From: an uncultured Eubacteriales bacterium
Lineage (GTDB): Bacteria > Bacillota > Clostridia > Oscillospirales > CAG-272
Direction of reading: 5' to 3'
NCBI GenBank assembly: GCA_934525675.1
Contig: CAKSZH010000001.1
Coordinates: 186,001 to 250,000 of the forward strand
Length of the DNA: 64,000 nucleotides
Part shown: positions 54,959 through 62,333 of the stretch, one piece after another
Layout of the letters: each line of letters opens with the position of its first letter
How positions within the stretch are numbered: the first letter of the stretch is position 1
Made by a program: the position numbers and the translations under genes
The notes under the pieces: generated by a model
The model's input: the letters and a program-made list of their open reading frames with translations, nothing else
Databases searched by the model: none
Told to the model about the DNA's origin: nothing

Positions 54959-55022
54959 GCCCCAGTAGCTTAAGTCAGAGCGTTGTTCACTCAAAGATGT
55001 CGGTTGAAATCCGTCCGAGGGC
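54959..55022 (+). other. Degenerate tRNA-like sequence
   Basis: Read 5' to 3', GCCCCAG, TA, GCTT/GAGC (D arm) and GTCGG-TTGAAAT-CCGTC (T arm), then CGAGGGC fit tRNA order. Acceptor pairs 5 of 7, T stem 4 of 5, D stem 4 of 4 (one G-U). The anticodon arm is shortened and does not fold, and the D loop lacks GG, so it is not a working tRNA. It is either a tRNA relic or a tRNA-shaped leader element before the zinc-ribbon gene. Confidence 0.35.
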
Positions 55023-55054
55023 AAAATCAATTTTTTTCATGCGAGGTAAAAGCA

Positions 55055-55369
55055 ATGAACGAAGAAGCAAAAATTGAATCGTCCGAGGAATTTCAGGATG
55101 AGACACTGATCTGCAAGGAATGCGGCAAGGAGTTCGTGTTCACTGCGGGTGAGCAGGCATTCTACAAGGAAAAGGGCTTCCAGAACAAACCCAAGACCTG
55201 CAAGGCATGCCGTGACGCGAAGAAGAACGCCGGCAAGGAGCCGAGACAGTATTTCGTCGCAGTCTGCGCAAAGTGCGGCGGCGAAGCACGCGTCCCGTTC
55301 CAGCCTTCCGCTGACAAGCCGGTATATTGCAGCGCTTGCTTCCAGGAAATGAGAGCAGAGCGGAACTGA
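55055..55369 (+). CDS. Small zinc-ribbon protein
   Basis: A 104-residue protein with two Cys4 metal sites: CKECGKEF with CKACRD (residues about 22-56) and CAKCGGEARVPF with CSACFQE near the end. The first half matches the probable zinc-ribbon (zf-trcl type) domain: TLICKECGKEFVFTAGEQAFYKEKGF. The role is unknown; such proteins are often nucleic acid or ribosome linked. ATG 55055 follows GAGGT. A terminator follows. Confidence 0.8.
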   Translation: MNEEAKIESSEEFQDETLICKECGKEFVFTAGEQAFYKEKGFQNKPKTCKACRDAKKNAGKEPRQYFVAVCAKCGGEARVPFQPSADKPVYCSACFQEMRAERN

Positions 55370-55403
55370 GTTTCTTTTCGGGAGAGTCATTTGTTCCTTA
55401 TCA

Positions 55404-55434
55404 CAAAACCGCACCGTGTACCGGTGCGGTTTTG
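55404..55434 (+). terminator. Terminator of the zinc-ribbon gene
   Basis: CAAAACCGCACCG and CGGTGCGGTTTTG form a 13-bp perfect stem with a 5-nt loop and a T-run within the right arm. Confidence 0.85.
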
Positions 55435-55518
55435 TTGTATCGGGTACTTCCGCCGCTGCGCGGCGGGCGGGCTAAGTTCGCCTGATTGAAATTTCCTCTC
55501 AAAATACTGCTTCCCCCG

Positions 55519-55547
55519 TTGACTTTTCAAAAAAGTTGTACTAAAAT
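55519..55547 (+). promoter_or_regulatory. Promoter of the G3E GTPase operon
   Basis: TTGACT (55519-55524), 17 nt, TAAAAT (55542-55547). Downstream in the leader are an inverted repeat at 55572-55590 (CTGAAAC-GGTAT-GTTTCGG), possibly a metal-regulator site, and a hairpin CCGGTCA-AAA-TGACCGG at 55611-55627 just before the ribosome site. Confidence 0.75.
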
Positions 55548-55639
55548 ATATGCGGAGAAGTTTATTTCCGACTGAAACGGTATGTTTCGGCGGAACATAG
55601 GCTTGGTGATCCGGTCAAAATGACCGGAAAAGGAAAGGA

Positions 55640-56842
55640 ATGAATTCCATTATGACAAAAATCGACATTTTTTCGGGCTTTCTCGGAGCCGGCAAGACGA
55701 CCCTGATCAAAAAACTGATCAAGGAAGCGTATGCGGGCGAAAAGGTCGTCCTCATTGAAAACGAATTCGGTGAGATCGGTATTGACGGCGGCTTCATGAA
55801 GGACGCCGGCATCCAGATCACCGAAATGAACTCCGGCTGTATCTGCTGTTCGCTTGTCGGCGACTTCGGAAGAGCACTCAAAAAAGTGCTTGCGGAGTAC
55901 GCGCCCGACCGTATCATCATCGAACCGTCCGGCGTCGGCAAGCTCAGTGACGTCATCCGTGCCGTGCAGGGTATCCATGCCGACGGCGCGATCCTCAACG
56001 GCTTTACCACCGTGGTCGACGCCAATAAGTGCAAGATGTATATGAAGAATTTCGGCGAATTCTTCGATGATCAGATCGAAAACGCCGGCTGTATCGTCCT
56101 CAGCCATACCGGCACCGCGTCGGAAAAGAAGATCGAAGAATGCGTTGCCATGCTGAAGGAGCACAATACCACCGCTACGATCGTCACGACCGACTGGGAA
56201 AGCCTTGACGGAAAGACCCTGCTTGCCGCTATGGAACGCAGAAATACCATTGACGCGGAGCTTGCCCGCCTTGCCGCAGAGACCGAGGAGGAACACCACC
56301 ATCACGACGATGATGACGATGACGACGAGTGCTGCTGCCATCATCACCATGATGAGGATGAAGACGAAGGCGAGCATCACCACCATCATCACGATGATGA
56401 CGATGACGAGTGCTGCTGCCATCATCACCATGATGAGGATGAAGACGAGGACGAGCATCACCACCATCATCACGATGATGACGATCACGAATGCTGCCAT
56501 CATCACGATGAGGATGAAGACGGGGAAGAACACCACCATCACCATCATCACCACCATGCCGACGAGGTGTTCACCAGCTGGGGCACCGAGACCGCGAAGA
56601 AGTTCACGACCGAGGAACTGACCGCCATCCTGAACGCGCTGGGTGACGCCGAAAAGTACGGCATGATCCTGCGTGCAAAGGGAATCGTGGATTCCGTGGA
56701 CGGTAACTGGATCCACTTTGATTATGTGCCCGGCGAACCCGACGTCCGCCACGGCTCTGCCGATGTCACCGGCAGACTGTGCGTCATCGGTTCCAAAATC
56801 AATGAGACGGCAATCGCCGAGCTGTTCGGAGTTTCCAAGTAA
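55640..56842 (+). CDS. G3E (CobW/ZNG1-type) GTPase with long His-rich metal-binding insert
   Basis: A 400-residue G3E GTPase. Residues 13-20 (GFLGAGKT) are Walker A; C67, C69 and C70 (GCICC) form the metal site; IIIEPSG is the switch and the CobW C-terminal domain lies at about 310-400. Between them, roughly residues 215-308, is a tract of His, Asp, Glu and Cys (HHHH, DDDDDD, ECCCHHHH) from an 81-bp DNA repeat. G3E proteins deliver zinc, nickel or cobalt to client enzymes; the CxCC and insert fit zinc or nickel. It leads an operon with a second G3E protein. ATG 55640 and 55652 are both possible. Confidence 0.9.
   Translation: MNSIMTKIDIFSGFLGAGKTTLIKKLIKEAYAGEKVVLIENEFGEIGIDGGFMKDAGIQITEMNSGCICCSLVGDFGRALKKVLAEYAPDRIIIEPSGVGKLSDVIRAVQGIHADGAILNGFTTVVDANKCKMYMKNFGEFFDDQIENAGCIVLSHTGTASEKKIEECVAMLKEHNTTATIVTTDWESLDGKTLLAAMERRNTIDAELARLAAETEEEHHHHDDDDDDDECCCHHHHDEDEDEGEHHHHHHDDDDDECCCHHHHDEDEDEDEHHHHHHDDDDHECCHHHDEDEDGEEHHHHHHHHHADEVFTSWGTETAKKFTTEELTAILNALGDAEKYGMILRAKGIVDSVDGNWIHFDYVPGEPDVRHGSADVTGRLCVIGSKINETAIAELFGVSK
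56324..56551 (+). repeat. 81-bp tandem repeat coding the His/Asp/Cys tract
   Basis: Units begin at 56324, 56405 and 56486 (period exactly 81 bp, 27 codons); the third is partial and diverged. The first two are nearly identical. Confidence 0.9.
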
Positions 56843-56916
56843 TCGGGGACTTCCGACTGCAGGTATCCCTTATGCAGGGTGCCGCAGAGAATTGCAAACG
56901 GAAAGGAAAGAAAACT

Positions 56917-57858
56917 ATGGAAATGCCGGTATATCTCTTTACGGGATTTCTGGAGGGCGGAAAAACGCATGTCATTCAGGAGTCGCTGGAGGATCAGCGG
57001 TTCAACTCCGGCGAGAAGACACTTCTTCTTGTCTGTGAGGAGGGAATCGACGAATACGAGCCGGAGAGCTTCTGGGCGAAAAACGTCTGGATCGAGCAGA
57101 TTGAGGACAAACAGGACCTGAACGAAGCCAATCTGACCGCGCTCGCAAAGAAGCATAAATACGACCGCGTGGTCGTGGAATACAACGGAATGTGGAGCGT
57201 GCAGGACTTCTATGAAGCGATGCCGGAGGGATGGTATATCTATCAGCAGATGCTGTTTGCCGATGCCTCCACCTTCCTCACCTACAACGCCAATATGCGC
57301 CAGCTCATGGTGGATAAGCTCCAGAACGCCGAAATGATCGTGCTCAACCGTACCCCGGAGGGCATTGATAAGGACGCGATTCACAAGGTGATCCGCGGCA
57401 TTACCCGCCGCGCGTCCATCGCATACGATTACCCGGACGGACACGTGGAGTATGACGAAGTGGAGGACCCGCTTCCGTTTGACGTGAACGCTCCCGTCAT
57501 CGAGATCGCCGACCGCGACTATGCGCTCTGGTACCGGGATCTGACCGAGGACATGGAAAAGTACGACGGAAAGACCATCCGCTTTAAGGGAATCGTTGCC
57601 CGTGACGGCCGTCTTCCGAAGGATACCGCCGTGGTCGGCAGACACATTATGACCTGTTGCGCCGCGGATATTGCCTATCACGGTTTGGTCTGTATCTTCC
57701 CGGAGGCGGTCAGGCTCCGTACCCGCGACTGGATTATTGTCACCGCAAAGATCGCGATTGAGGCGCACAAGATGTATCAGAACAACGGCCCCGTGCTTCA
57801 CGCAGTTTCTTTTGAGATGGCAGAGAAGCCGGAAGAAGAGGTTGCGACCTTCTATTGA
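56917..57858 (+). CDS. G3E-like GTPase fused to a DUF1980-type C-terminal domain
   Basis: A 313-residue protein. GFLEGGKT (10-17) is a variant Walker A of the G3E family, but the CxCC metal motif is missing and the switch reads VVVEYNGMW. The C-terminal part (about 185-313) has RHIMTCCAADIAYHG, the motif of the DUF1980/YcgQ family that travels with zinc-regulated genes. ATG 56917 follows GAAAGGAAAG, 74 bases after the His-rich G3E gene, so they form one operon. The fusion suggests metal handling at the membrane or secretion step, but the activity is unknown. Confidence 0.8.
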   Translation: MEMPVYLFTGFLEGGKTHVIQESLEDQRFNSGEKTLLLVCEEGIDEYEPESFWAKNVWIEQIEDKQDLNEANLTALAKKHKYDRVVVEYNGMWSVQDFYEAMPEGWYIYQQMLFADASTFLTYNANMRQLMVDKLQNAEMIVLNRTPEGIDKDAIHKVIRGITRRASIAYDYPDGHVEYDEVEDPLPFDVNAPVIEIADRDYALWYRDLTEDMEKYDGKTIRFKGIVARDGRLPKDTAVVGRHIMTCCAADIAYHGLVCIFPEAVRLRTRDWIIVTAKIAIEAHKMYQNNGPVLHAVSFEMAEKPEEEVATFY

Positions 57859-58190
57859 TCCCGGCGGGATATTCCGTTGACAGTGCAGGCACGTTGACAC
57901 GCAAGCGCATAACGCACAAACCCGCGAGCCGGCGAGTGCACAGGTGCGATCTTGTTCCGTGTCGGTTTTTCCATAAAAAAATACGGCACCGAATGGTGCC
58001 GTATTTTTACATTTTATGCGGTTCTGTTCGTTTAACTAAAAAATCCAACCCCGGATTCAGATGCGTAAGCGAAACCGCTTACACGGTTTAGCCCGGTGGT
58101 CCGGAGGAATCAATACCCGGATTCCGGCGATGAAACAAGCTGACCAAACTGCTCGTGTACCTGTTCGGTTATCCGGCAGAGAACCCACAT
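57859..58190. other. Intergenic region
   Basis: About 330 bases between convergent genes. It holds the bidirectional terminator at 57977-58008 and two small hairpins (58065-58082, GTAAGCG/CGCTTAC, and one near 58110). No gene seen. Confidence 0.5.
57977..58008. terminator. Bidirectional terminator
   Basis: AAAAATACGGCACC and GGTGCCGTATTTTT with a GAAT loop, T-rich on both strands. It ends the G3E operon and stops minus-strand transcription from the AEC gene. Confidence 0.88.
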
Positions 58191-59150
58191 TCAGATTCCC
58201 GCAATGAGGTGTGCGAACCAGACCGTAAGGGGAAGCGTTCCGAGCGAAAGCATCGACGAAAGCCCGACTGCCTGCGACGCAAAATCCGCGCGCTCCAATC
58301 CGTAACGCTCCGCCATCATGGTGACGGTGGACGCACTCGGCAGCGCGGCGACAACGGTACAGAAGAGGATCCATGTTTCTGCGTCCGGCACGTGAAAGAG
58401 AACAGTGGCCCCTTTCGCAAGCAGTGCCGTGAGGAGCGGAAGCGCGATCAGCTTGAGAAAACTCTGATAGTACAGCTTCCCGTCAAAAAACAGGCTTTTC
58501 AGCGGTTTTGTGGCAATGAGCGCACCCGTGACAATGACCGAGATCGGCGTGCAGAGGTTTGCAAGATAAGAGGAAAACGTGTAAACGAAGGACGGGAGCG
58601 GAAGGTGCGAAAGATACAGCCCGATCCCGATTGCACCGGGAATCGTTCCGAAGTTAACAAGCGCGCGCCTGACGGTCAGACGGATGTCCTCCCGCCCGCG
58701 TCCGAGAACCGCGATCCCCCACGTCCAGATCAGAAGATTGAAGGTTACAAAGTTGAATACGCCGAGAAAGAGTCCGAAACTCCCGAACATGGATTCCAGA
58801 ATCGGAAGCCCGATAAATCCGCAGTTGGCAAAAACCACGGAGTATTCGGTCATTTTCCGCTCCCCCGGATCGCGCAGTGCTTTTGCCGTGAAGTACGCAA
58901 AGACCGCAAAAAACACATGGAGAAGCAGGGAAACGCCGAAGGCGACCGGCACGACTTTAAGGTTTTTTTGAGAGTATTCCGCATTAATCAGCGCGGAAAC
59001 AATCAGTGCCGGCTGACCGATCTCAATGATCAGCCGGGAAAACTTTTTCGCGGAATGATCGTCCACAATTCCGATCCGGCGGCATAGATATCCGGTGATG
59101 AGAAGCAAAAATAGCGTGGCGATCATGCCGAGCAGTGCGAAAAAATCCAT
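58191..59150 (-). CDS. AEC family transporter (auxin efflux carrier-like)
   Basis: A 319-residue protein with about ten membrane helices in two inverted halves. ATG 59150 follows AAAGGAAC. It shows GYLCRRIGIVDDHSAKKFSRLIIEI at the start and the conserved ANCGFIGLPIL half-helix break, with a second break in the late AALPSASTVTMMAERY. AEC proteins export or take up small organic acids; the substrate is unknown. The uracil-DNA glycosylase gene precedes it on the same strand, 24 bases away. Confidence 0.88.
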   Translation of the reverse strand: MDFFALLGMIATLFLLLITGYLCRRIGIVDDHSAKKFSRLIIEIGQPALIVSALINAEYSQKNLKVVPVAFGVSLLLHVFFAVFAYFTAKALRDPGERKMTEYSVVFANCGFIGLPILESMFGSFGLFLGVFNFVTFNLLIWTWGIAVLGRGREDIRLTVRRALVNFGTIPGAIGIGLYLSHLPLPSFVYTFSSYLANLCTPISVIVTGALIATKPLKSLFFDGKLYYQSFLKLIALPLLTALLAKGATVLFHVPDAETWILFCTVVAALPSASTVTMMAERYGLERADFASQAVGLSSMLSLGTLPLTVWFAHLIAGI

Positions 59151-59174
59151 AACGACTCTGTTCCTTTGAACTAG

Positions 59175-59741
59175 TTATTTTGCTTCGGGCTCCGCCTCGT
59201 CCAGTTTTGCCTTGATGGATTTCATGTCCGTCAGCATATCCTCTTTTTTTCGCGGGTCGCGCAGAAGGGCAGCGGGGTGATAGACGGCGGTGATGAGATA
59301 CTCTCCCTTACGGAACCAGACGCCGTGTTCTTTGGTGATCTTGAAATCCGGCTTGATGACACGCATGGCTGCGATTCTGCCGAGGCAGACGATTACCTTT
59401 GGCTGAATAAGACGGAGCTGTTCGCGCAAGTAACCGATGCAGGCATCCTCTTCTTCCGGAAGCGGATCACGGTTCTTGGGCGGACGGCACTTGAGAATGT
59501 TGGCTATGTAGACGGATTCCCGCGGGATATCGACCGCAAAGAGGAATTTATCGAGAAGTTGACCGGCTCTGCCGACAAACGGCGTGCCCGTCAGGTCCTC
59601 CTGTTCGCCGGGCGCTTCGCCGATGAACAGAAGATCGGCGTTTTTGTTACCGGTGCCGAATACGCAGTTTGTCCGGCTGTCGCCGAGCGCACAGGCGTGG
59701 CACGCGGCGCATTTTTCATAAAGAGAATCCCATGTTTCCAT
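59175..59741 (-). CDS. Uracil-DNA glycosylase, family 4 (UdgA-like)
   Basis: A 188-residue enzyme with an iron-sulfur cluster. ATG 59741 follows GAGGAAAAAAAT. It shows CAACHACALG with cluster Cys residues, GEAPGEQEDLTGTPFVGRAGQLLD (the active-site motif), NILKCRPPKNRDP and YHPAALLR. Family 4 enzymes cut uracil out of deaminated DNA. Length fits. It likely shares a transcript with the AEC gene downstream. Confidence 0.95.
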   Translation of the reverse strand: METWDSLYEKCAACHACALGDSRTNCVFGTGNKNADLLFIGEAPGEQEDLTGTPFVGRAGQLLDKFLFAVDIPRESVYIANILKCRPPKNRDPLPEEEDACIGYLREQLRLIQPKVIVCLGRIAAMRVIKPDFKITKEHGVWFRKGEYLITAVYHPAALLRDPRKKEDMLTDMKSIKAKLDEAEPEAK

Positions 59742-59784
59742 ATTTTTTTCCTCTTTTCGGGTTGTTTTATACAAGGTTAGTTAC

Positions 59785-59813
59785 AGTATAACAGAAAAAC
59801 TCCCCGAAGGCAA
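59785..59813 (-). promoter_or_regulatory. Promoter of the uracil-DNA glycosylase gene
   Basis: Minus strand: TTGCCT (59813-59808), 17 nt, TATACT (59790-59785). It overlaps the mecA terminator. Confidence 0.45.
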
Positions 59814-59825
59814 GCCCAAGGGGAG
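59794..59825 (-). terminator. Terminator of mecA
   Basis: Minus strand: ACTCCCC, structured loop, GGGGAGT, then TTTTC. Confidence 0.7.
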
Positions 59826-60006
59826 TCTGATCTGTCGGATTTTCTGATTTGCTTCCGGAAAAGGTGCGTTTTGTTGAGACAGCGTCACTGTGAAAGTTAT
59901 CGGTGCGGCAGCAGGCACCGTTTCTTTCAAATGGGGAGAGTTTTCCGCGGTGCCGCAACGCCGACCGGTTTCCGTTCCGCACCCGGCTCATTCCCTCGCT
60001 CACGGG

Positions 60007-60645
60007 TTACAGCCGCGCGAGCGTTTCCACTGCATGGGTCTCACAGATCGGTTTTGCGTGTTCCCTTATGTAGAGAAGCAGGGAATCCGCGTTTTCCGGC
60101 GTGCCGTATTCCGAAAGAAAGGCATAAGGGTCATGCTGTCCGACCCGCAACCGGCGCATTCCGTACAGAAACAGATATACGTTTCCGTTTTCGTCCTTCC
60201 AAGCGCCGCTGTCACCGCCGTATCCCGATGCAAAGAGCCGATGACAGGCAGACAACAGCACGGATACATTTTCAAAGGCATACGCCGCGATCCTGTGTTC
60301 GCCGTCGGCGCCGTCCTTGGGGGGACAGACGGCAGGCTCTGCAAGTCCGACGGTGCTTCCCGTCGGGAGTGCCGGGGATTGCCCGTCGCTCTGACCGGGG
60401 CGGCCGAGCTTTGTAACAAACAACTCACACCCGCCTTTCTTTGACGGATAATACTGTACGTACAGACGGTCCCCCGAGACATTGAAACCCGTAATGGAAC
60501 TTGCTTCGTTCAGAATCTCGCGGAAAGCGAGCCGGATCTGCTCACAGGGTATATCCGGAGTCCCCTCCGGAATTTCAAATCTGGTCATATCCGATAAAGT
60601 CAGCATGATTTTGAGTTTATTGTCGCCGACCGGGATAAGTTCCAT
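60007..60645 (-). CDS. mecA: Adaptor protein MecA
   Basis: A 212-residue adaptor. ATG 60645 follows GGAGGGTTCGAC. It starts MELIPVGDNKLKIMLTLSDM, has the N-terminal recognition domain to about residue 75, a variable linker and the C-terminal domain (HRIAAYAFENVSVLLSACHRLF...GNVYLFLYG). MecA feeds substrates such as competence factors to ClpC for ClpP degradation. Lacks clp genes nearby. Confidence 0.88.
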   Translation of the reverse strand: MELIPVGDNKLKIMLTLSDMTRFEIPEGTPDIPCEQIRLAFREILNEASSITGFNVSGDRLYVQYYPSKKGGCELFVTKLGRPGQSDGQSPALPTGSTVGLAEPAVCPPKDGADGEHRIAAYAFENVSVLLSACHRLFASGYGGDSGAWKDENGNVYLFLYGMRRLRVGQHDPYAFLSEYGTPENADSLLLYIREHAKPICETHAVETLARL

Positions 60646-60930
60646 GTCGAACCCTCCTTCTTTGTCCTTTATTCAGTATCATTATAATCAAGAGAAGGGA
60701 AAAAGGGAACCCCATAAATATTGGTAATTGCGGAATCCGGCGGCATTGTACTCACAAAAAAGAGAAAACCAGGAAAAAGCCCTGAAAATGGGCGATAAAG
60801 TGAAGCTCCGTACTGTCGGGGCTTGATTTTCGTAAGGGAATCGTCTATAATATTTTCGGAAAACCAAATTGCAGACCGGAACCCGGGTTACACAGCGAAA
60901 GTAATAAAAAACAGCAAAGAAGATGAAAAA
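60646..60930. other. Intergenic region
   Basis: About 285 bases, divergent. The right half has the amidohydrolase promoter; the left half, before mecA, is AT-rich with no clear -35. Confidence 0.5.
60823..60851 (+). promoter_or_regulatory. Promoter of the amidohydrolase gene
   Basis: TTGATT (60823-60828), 17 nt, TATAAT (60846-60851). Confidence 0.78.
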
Positions 60931-62211
60931 ATGAAAAGAGCATTTACAAACTGCATCATTCTGGACGGAACGGAAAACATGGCTCCCAAAACGGGAAACG
61001 CTGTTCTGGTAAAGGACGGCGTTATTTCCGGCATCGTTCCGGAGAAAGAGGTTCCTGTGGATTTTGAAAAGACAGATCTTGGCGGGAAGTACATCCTGCC
61101 CGGACTGATCAACCTGCACGTGCATCTGGCAGGGTCGGGAAAGCCGAAGAAAAAACAGTCCGACCCGGTCAAGCTGGTCAAATTGATTACGTCGACCGCA
61201 CTGACCAGAAGCCTCGGCAGGAAGCTGGTCGCGGATTTTGCAAAAACACAGCTGTACAGCGGCGTTACCACCATCCGCACCGTCGGCGGCATCGCCGATT
61301 TCGATACAACCGTGCGGGATGAGATCAACGCAGGAAAACGGATCGGACCGCGCATTCTGGCGTCCAACATGGCGATTTCCGTAAAAGGAGGACATATGGC
61401 AGGGTCGCTTGCCTATGTGGCGTCCTCGCCGGAAGAAGCGGCAGGGTACGTGGATCGGATCGCAAGAGAAAAACCGGACATCATCAAGCTGATGATCACC
61501 GGCGGCGTGCTTGACGCGGAGCGTGTCGGCGAGCCGGGCGTTCTCAGAATGTCGCCCGAAATCGTGAAGGCAGCCTGCGACCGGGCGCACGCACTCGGCT
61601 TTCAGGTGGCTGCGCACGTGGAAAGCCCCGAAGGGGTGAAGGTCGCGCTGGAAAACGGCATCGATTCGATCGAACACGGCGCAAAGCCGACCGAAGAGAT
61701 CATGAAACTGTTCCGGGAGCGGAAGGCGTTTCAGGTATCCACCCTTTCGCCGGCACTCCCGTTTGCGCTGTTTGACCGGGAGGTCTCGCACGCAACCTAT
61801 GAGCAGAAAGAAAACGGCAAGATCGTTTTTGACGGGATCATTTCGCTTGCAAAGGAATGCCTGAAGGAGGGAATTCCCGTCGGTCTCGGTACCGACACCG
61901 CCTGCCCCTATGTGACGCAGTATGATATGTGGCGGGAGCTTTGCTATTTTGTCAAGTACTGCGGAGTGACCAACTCCTTTGCCCTTTATTCCGCGACCCT
62001 GCTCAACGCAACGCTTGCCGGAATCGGGGACAAAACGGGTTCTATTGAACAGGGAAAACTGGCGGAAATGATTGTCGTCGAAAAAAATCCGCTGGAAGAT
62101 TTGCAGGCACTCCGTAATCCGGACATGGTCATCATGCATGAGAACATCATCCGTTCCCCGAAGGTGAAAAAGATCCCCGAGGTGGAAGCACAGCTGGATC
62201 AATGGTTGTGA
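60931..62211 (+). CDS. Amidohydrolase family protein
   Basis: A 426-residue metal hydrolase of the imidazolonepropionase/prolidase-like group. It shows INLHVHLAG (HxH metal site, residues about 56-64), GVTTIRTVGG, the Lys of DIIKLMITGG, HVESPEG, IEHGAKP and the catalytic Asp in VGLGTDTACPY, then a late GSIEQGKLAEMIVV. These are the full amidohydrolase set, so it should be active; the substrate may be a cyclic amide or a dipeptide. The ribosome site is weak (AAAGAAG), and a tiny ATGAAAAAATGA frame overlaps the start. Confidence 0.85.
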   Translation: MKRAFTNCIILDGTENMAPKTGNAVLVKDGVISGIVPEKEVPVDFEKTDLGGKYILPGLINLHVHLAGSGKPKKKQSDPVKLVKLITSTALTRSLGRKLVADFAKTQLYSGVTTIRTVGGIADFDTTVRDEINAGKRIGPRILASNMAISVKGGHMAGSLAYVASSPEEAAGYVDRIAREKPDIIKLMITGGVLDAERVGEPGVLRMSPEIVKAACDRAHALGFQVAAHVESPEGVKVALENGIDSIEHGAKPTEEIMKLFRERKAFQVSTLSPALPFALFDREVSHATYEQKENGKIVFDGIISLAKECLKEGIPVGLGTDTACPYVTQYDMWRELCYFVKYCGVTNSFALYSATLLNATLAGIGDKTGSIEQGKLAEMIVVEKNPLEDLQALRNPDMVIMHENIIRSPKVKKIPEVEAQLDQWL

Positions 62212-62225
62212 GAGACAAAAGCACA

Positions 62226-62265
62226 AAAATCCCCCGTCGCTCGGATGAGCAACGGGGGATTTTTT
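62226..62265 (+). terminator. Terminator of the amidohydrolase gene
   Basis: AAAATCCCCCGT...ACGGGGGATTTTTT with a central GCTC/GAGC stem. Confidence 0.88.
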
Positions 62266-62282
62266 CGTTATACTGATTTGGC

Positions 62283-62320
62283 AATCGGATCACACCGACC
62301 CGGGAATCGGGTCACACCGA
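62283..62320. repeat. Two direct 16-bp copies
   Basis: AATCGGATCACACCGA (62283-62298) and AATCGGGTCACACCGA (62305-62320), 22-bp period, 15 of 16 identical, just after the terminator and before the hydrogenase 3' end. Confidence 0.6.
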
Positions 62321-62333
62321 TTTTACAGCCGGA

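Noticed and set aside
58030..58190. Possible tRNA near 58 kb
   Set aside because: Small hairpins are present but they do not fit the cloverleaf, and the T-arm motif is missing.
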